A stretch of 64,000 nt of DNA from Amaranthus tricolor (lineage: Eukaryota; Streptophyta; Magnoliopsida; Caryophyllales; Amaranthaceae), in contig NC_080049.1 of NCBI RefSeq assembly GCF_026212465.1, forward strand, positions 9,146,090-9,210,089, written 5' to 3'. Shown here piece by piece: positions 1-8,967 of this stretch. The translations under genes were made by a program, and so were the position numbers. Below the pieces are notes generated by a model. It saw nothing but the letters and a program-made list of their open reading frames with translations. It had not been told where the DNA came from and ran no database searches. Numbering within the stretch: position 1 is the stretch's first letter; each line of letters begins with the position of its first letter.

Positions 1-508
1 TCACACCTAATGACGATTTGGTTAAATTTTTTTTAAATGCTGTTCTATGTGGACGATAAAGCGGAAATTAAATTTTACTCTAATGCAAAGTGGAAAATAA
101 TTCCCCTAACATTTTTGTAGGAAAAAAATTCGTACTTTGAATAGTTCACAATTTATGCGTATGCCCGTAAAAGTAAAAAAAATTGACTTTTAATTGGTAA
201 ATACACTAAACAAACATTTAACAAAATAAAGATATTTTCGTCTATTTATAGCGTATTTTGAGACTAGAAATTCTGAATCAATCACCTTAATTTGTAAATC
301 ACCTCATTTAGGGGAGATAGTATATTGATAATTAGGGTTTCAGTTTTTGTTGGAATTTTCGGCGCTGTGGCAAGGATTTAAAGTTTCCGATTTCAATTTC
401 AATTTCATTTAAATTTCAATTTGATTTTAATTTCAATTTCAAATTCATTGTCATTATTAGTGAATTAAGTAGTAATATTGTTTGTAAATCTGTAAGTTTA
501 CTTAGGGA

Positions 509-2224
509 ATGGAGGAGGATCTGGATATGGTTCCAGAGGAGTTGAAGGTGATGAATCGGGAGAAGTTGGTGGAATACATGTTTCCTTGTTGTCCAGTAGC
601 TGCTTGGGACAAAGATATATTATCAGAGCGATTACATGGTATTGGAGAAGAGCAATCGCCAACCGTCGATGATCCTGTTTTTGTTCAAGTGCGTGATGTT
701 TCGGCGAAGCTAAAAACTTTAATATCAGATGAGATCTGGAAAGAATGTAATAGAATGAAATCGAAATCTCGCGTAATCGTTGGGAAGCGGTATGATCTCA
801 AAAAATGGAGGGGTTTTCTCAACCGTGGGGATGGCCGTAAAGTTGAAGCAGCTAAGTATCTAAAGGGTAAATACATTTTGATTTGCTCTTTTAATGTGCC
901 TATTTATTGGGATTGTTGTGCCTGGGAACTATCAATGGTGTGTCGCGAGTTGTATTCTAAACTCAACAACAAGTTTGAGATGGTAATTGTACCAAAGATG
1001 AGACGTGGTTGGTCTACAGATGAGAGGGCTTTTCATCACTTTATCTCTGGCTTTCCTTCTTCCTGCCTTTCAATCCCTTTTCAGGATCAACGTTATCGTT
1101 ATCGTGTATGCAAGGCTCTTGGAGAATTTTTTGAGTGCAGAATTGTTCTGGTATCCCGCACTGGTACTGTTCTGCTCAACTCTAGCCTTGATAATGCCTT
1201 CGAGCGTATATTGCCTTCCATTGGAGCTGATCCGCGTCCTTTCCCTAGCATCAATGGGGTTAAGTTTCAACATTTGAAGAAGACTCCCTTGTCTCTTGAG
1301 AAAAGTTTGGGTTCTGATTTTCTCTTTAAGGACGGGAAGCAAGTGCCGATTTCACTACTCAAATCGAAGCCAGTGGCGTTGTACCTCTATGAGACTGGGG
1401 AATTACTAGGCTTGCTACGTAAGGTTGAGGAAGCGTGTAGGAGAAATTACAGGGAGCTTGAGATAGTGATCGTATATGTTCCCTGGAAGTACAGTGGAAA
1501 TCCATGGAAGTTTACCAAATTACTGGTGCATACGTTGGCTGAGCTTTGTATCTCATGGTGGGTTGCACCTTTCAACAGTACTGCATCCATTACCCTTGGA
1601 AGATTCTTTGGTCGTGGGTATCCAAACAAGGTGGTGATTGTGGGACCTAATGGAGAATATGTAGATCCCTGTGGAGCAGAAATTATGAAGCTTTTTGGTA
1701 TTCATGCCCATCCCTTCACTCTTGAAGGCGTTGTCAGTAAAATTTTGAACAAACTAAGGAAAGTCACCCTAGATTCTTTCTTTAAAGGAATGCCTTGTGA
1801 AAATCTTAGGGGGAAGAATGTTCTTCTCTATTTTGATTATCCATACAACGTTTCTAGTTATGTGTATGAGGCATTTATCCGCCTTGATCATAGTTGTTCT
1901 GATATGGAAGTGCTACCCTGTTCCTTAGCTTCTGCTGAAGAAGTTGAGAGTTGTTGTAGAAACAGTTCATATAACTTTAAAGTACATGTATGGTACTATA
2001 ATGATGATGTCAGTAAAAAGTTCTTCTTAAGGTTCTTTAAACGTGTATTCCGGACCATTGTTGCATTTGGGAAAGATGGCAGGATTTGCTCAGTACTTGC
2101 TCATCGTCTTCCAACTCCTTGTGGGGATGAAGCTTTCGAAATCGGATGTAATCTGCGTGAAGAGGTATCGAAACTACTGGGTGACTTAATTGCAGAGTAT
2201 ATACTTTACGGCGGCCTAGTCTAA
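509..2224 (+). CDS. Nucleoredoxin-like protein with degenerate thioredoxin folds
   Basis: An intact single-exon ORF of 571 residues, close to the usual length of plant nucleoredoxins (about 580). I read three thioredoxin-like repeats: about 118-245, 282-415 and 432-560. The second carries the family signature VVIVGPNGEYVDP (375-387) followed by LFGIHAHPFT. Known plant nucleoredoxins reduce oxidised proteins through WCPPC motifs. Here the aligned site in repeat 1 reads VPIYW (130-134), so both catalytic cysteines are gone, and repeats 2 and 3 show no CxxC either. Adjacent cysteine pairs remain at 27-28, 136-137 and 482-483. An in-frame TAG at 503-505 fixes the start at or after 509, and G at +4 suits a plant start. 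A TATA-like ATTTATAG lies near 244-251. Repeat fold and family are confident. Loss of oxidoreductase activity is inferred. A sieve-element-occlusion-type protein is a less likely alternative. Confidence 0.8.
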   Translation: MEEDLDMVPEELKVMNREKLVEYMFPCCPVAAWDKDILSERLHGIGEEQSPTVDDPVFVQVRDVSAKLKTLISDEIWKECNRMKSKSRVIVGKRYDLKKWRGFLNRGDGRKVEAAKYLKGKYILICSFNVPIYWDCCAWELSMVCRELYSKLNNKFEMVIVPKMRRGWSTDERAFHHFISGFPSSCLSIPFQDQRYRYRVCKALGEFFECRIVLVSRTGTVLLNSSLDNAFERILPSIGADPRPFPSINGVKFQHLKKTPLSLEKSLGSDFLFKDGKQVPISLLKSKPVALYLYETGELLGLLRKVEEACRRNYRELEIVIVYVPWKYSGNPWKFTKLLVHTLAELCISWWVAPFNSTASITLGRFFGRGYPNKVVIVGPNGEYVDPCGAEIMKLFGIHAHPFTLEGVVSKILNKLRKVTLDSFFKGMPCENLRGKNVLLYFDYPYNVSSYVYEAFIRLDHSCSDMEVLPCSLASAEEVESCCRNSSYNFKVHVWYYNDDVSKKFFLRFFKRVFRTIVAFGKDGRICSVLAHRLPTPCGDEAFEIGCNLREEVSKLLGDLIAEYILYGGLV

Positions 2225-3330
2225 TGTGATAATTGATAAATGCTTGGAACGATGTGCAGCAAATAAGGTCTTTTCTACTAATTATTTAAGTTTAGTATTT
2301 AAAATATAAATAGCTCTTTTATTTTTGAGTTTTCATATTGTACTTGGAAAGTTTAAAATGAATCGTAGCTGCAGTTGATTGCTAATATATACCTTGTTTT
2401 GAGTGGGCATAAGCTCTCTTTGTTTGTGATGTGGTTTAAATGACGATGGTGGACAAAATTGTTCTAATTATGGTCCTTTGAAGAGAGGTGGTTTCATTCA
2501 TGTAGTGCGCACAAGTAATTACTATTGAAATTTAAATACTTGAATCTTATCTTATTCTTATTATATAAAGTAGTGACCGGGACGATTGGCTATTTTAGTG
2601 GTTAGGTTATGAACTTATGATGGATGGTGTAGTTGTTTGAGCTGAATTTGTGGGTTTAAGTACTGGTTTGCTTTTTGGTTGGCTTTATCTGTAGGAATGC
2701 CACTCAAAAAAAAAACGTTACTTCTGGGTTCCCTTTTTTTTTTTTTTTTGTGGGATTTCCAGAGAAAAAGGGCTGATATTATGTACTTATTTCTATTAGA
2801 GAAGGGTGGTGTTTAAGTGGTAGGTACTCCAATGTTGTTGTGTTTGTTGTTAATTAATTGGAGGATGTAGTGTTACAAGCTGAATCTACCTTCTTTTCCA
2901 TCAAACTTGTTTTCGGTGATGATTCATTGATTTCTTAAGCATTTGGGGCTTGCTTCAGTGAATATTGGTTGGCTTCTTGTTTACTGTTAATAAGATAAGC
3001 AATTGTTCGATCATGTCCATGGATAATATAATGGGTTGGAGGGTTGTCATGACATTAAATCCCGTTATATAACGGTGCATAAATTTTCACGGTTAAAATG
3101 CCGGGTTGACTGTTACATAACACATAACCCAATATTTTACCGTTACAACGTTTTTTTTCTAGAAGCGATTATACAAAAATTCTTCTAACATCCCCCTAAA
3201 TTATGCAAAAAGCTCTTCTAACATTTCCTTGTTAAAATTTCAATAATATCCATTAACTTTAATTACTAAAAATACTGAAATTATAATTGTTCCCATATTT
3301 CTACGAGGACCAATTAATTATGGAGTATAG
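2225..3330. other. 3' flank and intergenic DNA
   Basis: No gene is visible. The first 150 bases are AT-rich and probably hold the 3' UTR of the nucleoredoxin-like gene. Short homopolymers occur at 2707-2715 (A) and 2733-2749 (T). A 14-bp perfect palindrome, CCGTTATATAACGG, lies at 3062-3075 and is followed by further ACGGTTA/GTTACATAAC-type motifs to about 3155. This may be the edge of a small decayed element, but I could not define its ends. Confidence 0.5.
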
Positions 3331-5100
3331 TACGGGATTGTACTCCTAGTGATGAAAGATGCTGGATTGGACGTTTAACTTGCTATCTAGCTCCACTAGT
3401 GTTGTGCTTCAAACTGCAGGCAAAGACTACGTTAGAGAGGGCCCGGAGTGTATCTCCGGGGGCCTCCTCCGACACTCAAGTCAGTACTTGGTCAAGTAAT
3501 AATCGCCTAAAACCCCTTTCCTTAGGGGCACAGTGGCCTTCTCTAAGAGGGTGGATTAATTAGGACTTAGTTTAGTAGACGTGAGGTCCTTTGTGGGAGA
3601 TGAACCGTTCTTAATACCTCCAAGGATATCAAGAGCAACAAGTAATTCACTTAGAACTATTATTCTGAGTGTTTGTAGTATTTTTAGTGATTTTTAATGG
3701 AGTTCTGTTAATGAGAATAGAGTATTTGCTCAGGGGCTTCTTAGTGAGAGAATAGAGTGAGTTTTGTGTAATATTATGTGAGCATTATGCACGAAATGTT
3801 GCGTACCTTCTTCATGAGACTGTTGAAAGTATTTATAGTGTGAGAGGGGACATGTAGTCATCATCATTGTTTGTCTAGGGTTTGGAGTGAGTTGACCAAT
3901 TGGATTCACTTTTACTTGAGTGTTGGTAGACTTTTAGGGGACACCACAGTAGGGTGGCTGTCCTTTTAAGGATAGTGTGGCTGTCCTTTAGATGAGAGAG
4001 AGCTTTGCATTCAATGCTCTAACTTTGCATTATTTTCCCTTCTATAATATCTTCCATAATATCTTTTATGTGGACTACTTTATGCTAAAGTAGACTTTGG
4101 TGACTTGATGGTTTGGGTAAGCATGGGCTTCCCCCAACTCTCGTCCTTCTCCCTCTTCCCTTTGTTCCGGATTTACCCTAATCAAGCGAGTGATCTTCTT
4201 GAGCTCAGATGTGTGTTGGGTTCCCGGGACCACTTAGTCTTCTCTGGCCCATCATTAGAATATGGGGTGTAATACCACATATACAATTTGCCCCCAGGGC
4301 CCTGGTTCATGTTAGGAGCCAGGGGTCTGGATAGCCTCGAATTTTGATGTTTTTGAGCCAGGAGATGTTACCCTTCCAAAAGTGCTGACGATCTTCCAAG
4401 GGATGTGACCTCTCTAGGAGTGCTGACTATCTTTCCAGGAGATGTTACCCCTCTAGGCGAGCTTTCCAGGAGATGTTACCCCTCTAGGCGAGCTGACGAT
4501 CTTCCAGGAGGTATTACCCTCCCAAGAGTGATGTTGGTCTTCCAGGAGACGTTTCCCTTCCAGGGGTCATCAAGCCACTTAAGGTGATGTTTTCAAAAAT
4601 TCCCCAAGTAAGTTTTCCAGGACCCCTAATTTTTGGACATGTCACATCCGAAAGATGTTACCCACGTGGCCTTTAATGAAAATGCTTTGAGTGCCATGTG
4701 GCTTTTTGCTCGTTTTTCCTTGCCTGACGAGGCTTCCCTTCAAAGTCTTTAGGATGGAAGTTGGTGACACTCTGACAATGAAGGTGACATGCCCACTTGC
4801 CCAATGGGAAATCATCTCACCTGACACGTTTCCCTTAACTCTACATAATCACTGCGGCGAAGTGGTGTTTTTTAGGGTGCATTTAATGCCCCTAGGTGTT
4901 TGTCCCGCATTCACCCTTGGTGCATTTAATGCCCAAGTGGCGATTGTTGGGTTAACCAATGAGAGAGAAGATTTCTGGCAGAATTTTCTGACGGGACAAT
5001 CATTCTTTTTGATTTTTCCCAAATAACCCCTTGTGCCTTTTTGGATTCTTTCCTCGTATATATACCCAATGATTCCTCATAAATGAGGTTTTACTTCATT
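3331..5100. other. Retroelement-like non-coding region, left part
   Basis: No convincing gene. The stretch is richer in GC than its surroundings (for example 3438-3475) and reads like LTR or leader sequence: a short T-rich and CT-rich stretch near 4020-4160, a possible reverse TATA at 3829-3836, and a forward TATA-like GTATATATACC at 5056-5066 just before the CACTA insertion. The sequence right of the CACTA element (8472 onward) probably continues the same element, because the CACTA target duplication joins 5100 to 8472. The family is not identified. Confidence 0.35.
4355..4575. repeat. 38-bp tandem repeat, six degenerate copies
   Basis: Units start near 4355, 4394, 4433, 4464, 4502 and 4540. 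Each runs TTCCAGGAGATGTTACCC, then TCTAGG, then an AGCTGACGATC-like tail. The third unit lacks the last 7 bases, giving a 31-bp spacing. The first and last copies are the most diverged. Short ORFs across it are shadows of the repeat. Confidence 0.8.
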
Positions 5101-5159
5101 CACTAGTAAAAAAAAGGTCATTTGTAACCCCCTATTTGTTTCTTTTGTTAAAACCAAAG

Positions 5160-5355
5160 AACCAAATAACACTATTTGTATCTTTTGTTTTAATAAACGA
5201 TACAAATAAACCTTACTTTTATCGTTTGTTCTAACAAATGATACAAATAAGCTTTATTTGTATCGTTTGTTAGATGTATCGTTTGTTGGAACAAACGATA
5301 GTATCGTTTGTTGGAACAAACGATAGTATCGTTTGTAGACAAACGATACAAATAC
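5160..5355. repeat. Left subterminal hairpin repeats of CACTA element
   Basis: Several direct and inverted copies of the core TTTGTATCGTTTGTT. Two 24-base hairpins with 11-base arms (TATCGTTTGTT) and a GG centre stand one base apart at 5277-5300 and 5302-5325. Subterminal repeats of this kind bind the small CACTA protein (TnpA-type) in known elements. That role is inferred here. Confidence 0.8.
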
Positions 5356-5558
5356 CATTTTCCAAGCATACCTGACACACCTCAAGATCCAATAAACTCC
5401 CAGCAGTCCCAACATCTCATTTCTTCTTAAATCAACATTTCGATCTCCCTCTCTTTAATTTCAGCTTAATTTCACAACATGCCTCTCTTTTTTGATCTGC
5501 TGCATTTCAAATTCATGAATTTTGCGATTAGGGGTTTTGAAGCATTCATCTAGTCGAG

Positions 5559-6087
5559 GTTATTAGGATTGGGATTCTACCTAGGATCGTTAAGGGGGTA
5601 GGATCGAAATTGGTAGAATCGGATCGTAGGATCGTGTGATCCTACAAATAAATATTAATGTGCTTTGGATTATTGATTATCAATTATGTTTGTTCTCTTT
5701 TAAGTTTTAAGGTGTAAGTAAAAATTTATTTGACTTCATATATTAAGTTTTGAAAAAACAAATACTTATAATAATTATTTTTCAACATCGAATCAAGAAA
5801 AATTTGAATTTTATTAAGGTATTGATATAGTTTTTTTAAATATTAATTTATACGTAAGTGAAATTTGTATTATATGAATATTTTATTATTGAAACCTACC
5901 TATGTAGGAACGGATCATCGGATCGTAGGATCGTAGAATCTTGTTATGATCATACCACTTAAATTCTTGAGCTAAGTAGGATTGCACGATTCTACCACAT
6001 TAAGATTCTACCTGCGATCCGGATCGGTCGCCTATTTTTAGATCGTAAAATCGTAGAATCGTAGCTCAGAATCGGGATTCTGATAAC
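5559..6087. mobile_element. MITE-like nested element with GGATCGTAG repeats
   Basis: The ends are imperfect inverted repeats: GTTATTAGGATTGGGATTC at 5559 and, reversed from 6087, GTTATCAGAATCCCGATTC. Just inside both ends are many copies of GGATCGTAGGATCG or its complement. The middle is AT-rich and non-coding. I could not define a target duplication, so the superfamily is open. The bases flanking it (near 5522 and 6127) both read TTTGCGATT(T)AGGG, which could be an older local duplication. Confidence 0.5.
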
Positions 6088-6652
6088 TATGCATCCAGTA
6101 CTACTGCAAATTTCTTTTTTCTCCTTTTTGCGATTTAGGGTTTTCAAGTATTCGTTCATGATGCAATTTGTTCAACAATCAAGGACAAGGAATAGGATGC
6201 ATCATTTGTAAAAGCCCTGACAAGATTCTCTAAGTCCTCAACCATCATTGTTGGTAAATATCTTCCTCATCCTCCAAGGTTCTAATTTCTTCTGCTCTTG
6301 AATTTATTAGGAGTTGAGAAGATTTGGAGTTTAGCTAATTGATTGAGTTTTGGTTCCTTTTCGGCAAATGGATAATGATGATTCTTTCTCTGCCTACAGG
6401 AGTTGGCTTCATTATGTTTAATAGTGAAGAACATAGATCAATTAAATTGAAATTGAAGAGAATTAAGGAATACTAGTACTCGTCTTAATTCTGAAGTTTA
6501 ATTATTAATCAATTGCTGTGTTTGATGCTGTTGTTCAAAGCTTTTAATCTTTTTTTTAATGTTTATAATTTGATAGTTTGAAAGTTGGTAAAAAAATTGT
6601 TTCTATGGATGTAGACATGTTTAAGTGAAAGGATAGCAAAAGGAAAGAAACA

Positions 6653-6948
6653 ACTCTTGCTATATGCTGTGCTCCAGTAGTTGGTTTATTATCTCGACTT
6701 GGCCCATTGAACACCTCTAGTCATTACCCTATGCTGATGGAGAAGTTGGATCTATGGCTTTGATAAGTGAGATGCTTATTTTGGATGCAGAATTGTAATA
6801 TTATATCTTATTAATAGATAGAAATGAGGATATAGTATTTGGAATTTGTTAATCACTGCGCTATTTTGTGTTGACTGAAACATGGATGCATACTTACTGT
6901 TGCTGGTGTCACTCTTGCTATATGGTGTGCTCCAGTAGTTGGTTTATT
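6653..6948. repeat. 38-bp direct repeat inside the CACTA interior
   Basis: Bases 6653-6690 and 6911-6948 are identical apart from one C/G change (core TGTGCTCCAGTAGTTGG). They lie 258 bp apart. No ORF spans them convincingly. Confidence 0.75.
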
Positions 6949-8226
6949 CAATTTGGTCGATGTATCTGTTTGGCCAACTTGGGTTATGATTGTTGTTTGT
7001 GAAACATTGAGGAAGGTTTGTTTTATACATTTTGTTTGAAAACATAAGATCATTCTTGCAGTTTACAGTCTCACTTCATCTGACTAACTGTCTCCAGTTT
7101 AGATTTCATAGCAAGGTAAAAAGCGTCCAGCTGCAAGGACATTTGCGTTGGTGCTGCTCTTCTTGTTATTTTTCGTGTTGCACTTTGTTCTAATCCTGAT
7201 GAATGCAAAGTTGCTGAAGATAGCCTCTAGTTGTGCTGTTGGTTGATCTGATACTTGCATTTATTAATTTCAATAGTTTGATAATTTTAATTTCTGTTTT
7301 TGTTTGCTGCTCCTTTTGCCCAATTATTTTGTTTTCATGCCTTTTTCCTATCTATGCTTAATGATTGTTTATCCTTGGCTGCCATGATCCCTCTGCCCTC
7401 CTACTGTCTTCTTGTTGTATGCCTCAGCAGTGGGAGTTTTTTGTGCAGAAATCATATTTTACTGCACCTGTTGTTTCTGTTCGTAAGACACAATGACAAT
7501 TGGTATAGTGTAAGGGCAACTTGTGTTGTGTTGTGCTGATGTTCAGGTTTCTTTCTTCACAATGACACAATGACACTTGATTTTCCCTCTCATTCAACTA
7601 ACAATGGATTGTTGCATGCATCTTAGCCTCACTTGCACCCATTTTGCATTAAGAGTATTGGAGTTTGATTTGATGGTGTTGGCAATGCTATTGTTAGAGG
7701 CATAACTATGTCAACTACAGACCAAAAAGTTTGAGTGTAGTGTGTGGGAGTGTAATTCTTAACCCATTGTTGAGCAGCTGCATGTAGCTTGTGATATCCA
7801 TTTTTTGCTTAGACGATATGTAGCTTTATGCATTCATGAAACTAATTTGAAATTCCTTTTTGGTATAAAGAGTTAATTTCTTAGTGCAACCATCTCAAAT
7901 GTAGATGAGTACCCTTGTAGGACTTTGTTAAAGTAAACTGCTATTTCAGTGTATAATAGTGCTCTGTTTTGTGAACTTGGTCTAAATTCACTTATAATAC
8001 TTGATTCACCCTTTTTTAGATTAGCAAACGGGTTTTCGCGATGGTAGAGCTTGCTAAGAGGAAGGATAAGACTTACTTGAACTTCTAAGCTTCTAAGTTT
8101 ACATTTTTGATGATCAGTCTATATGTTATTCTGCATAATATGGTCATTGACTTTGAGTATACATCATGATCCAATCCATTAACTGAACGCGAAATTTTTT
8201 ATTTTTTGTATATTGAAAAAAAAAAA

Positions 8227-8395
8227 TTATTTGTATCGTTTGTTCCAAACAAACGATACAAATAACAATTATTTGTGTCGTTTGTTCTGTTTGGAACAAA
8301 CGATACAAATAATTACAAACAAACGATATAAATAACCCATTATTTGTATCGTTTGGTTTACAAAAGATACATATAATGTGTTATTTGTAAACCTC
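8227..8395. repeat. Right subterminal hairpin repeats of CACTA element
   Basis: Mirror of the left subterminal block. A long hairpin at 8227-8265 has arms TTATTTGTATCGTTTG, and further copies follow to about 8395. The shared core with 5160-5355 supports both blocks belonging to one element. Confidence 0.8.
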
Positions 8396-8471
8396 TTAAT
8401 AGTAACCCCAAATACAAGATATAAATAGCCTTAAACCAAAAATACAAATAAGACTTTTTCTACTAGTAATT

Positions 8472-8940
8472 TATTTGCAAACTTCCAAATTTTCTTCAAA
8501 TTCTCTGCAACTTCCTTCGAAGTTTTTCTTAAAACCTTTTCACGTTCATCTTCATTTGTCAAGATAGATCCTCAACCGTTACAAGTGGTCCTCGGTGATC
8601 TAGTGACTTCCTTAGTATCACCTTTCTTGTCAGAACGTAAGTCTTCTTCCTTCTTAACTTTGCACTTATTCATAGTGGTGGTGCTTCTTAATGGACGTTA
8701 GGTGTTGAAGTCAATTTTTCTTGGTTTCTACACGAAGTTCGCTTCTCTGAACGATCTCATCTTCGTCAGAAACATCGAAGAATTGCTCTTGACCCACGAC
8801 TCCCCTTTGCCATTATTGAACCTGCATCGTCCATGGATGAGTATTCATCCTCCTTGGATGAGTCTTCATCTTTCATGGATGAGTTTTCAACTTCCCTGGC
8901 CAATTTAGATTTTTTCTAATTTTTACTCTGTTCTTTCTTT
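8472..8940. other. Retroelement-like region, right part, with 24-bp coding-like repeat
   Basis: This continues the DNA split by the CACTA element. An open frame from the TGG at 8692 to a stop near 8920 ends in an acidic, serine-rich tail built from three diverged 24-bp units at about 8823-8895 (MDEYSSSLDESSSFMDEFS in one frame). No family is recognised. It might be the start of a retroelement gag, but this is weak. Confidence 0.3.
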
Positions 8941-8967
8941 TTGCGTAGTGGAAAAAGATTCTGTAGT

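Larger units (their letters stand above)
5101..8468. mobile_element. Non-autonomous CACTA (En/Spm) element
   Basis: The left end starts CACTAGTAAAAAAAAGGTC at 5101. The right end, read in reverse, starts TACTAGTAGAAAAAGTC at 8468. The inverted ends match over about 27 bases, and the outermost C has mutated to T on the right. Both sides are flanked by the 3-bp duplication ATT (5098-5100 and 8469-8471), as expected for CACTA elements. The interior shows no transposase, so movement would have needed an enzyme from elsewhere. Hairpin-forming subterminal repeats lie just inside both ends. The element sits in retroelement-like DNA and carries its own nested element at 5559-6087. Confidence 0.87.
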
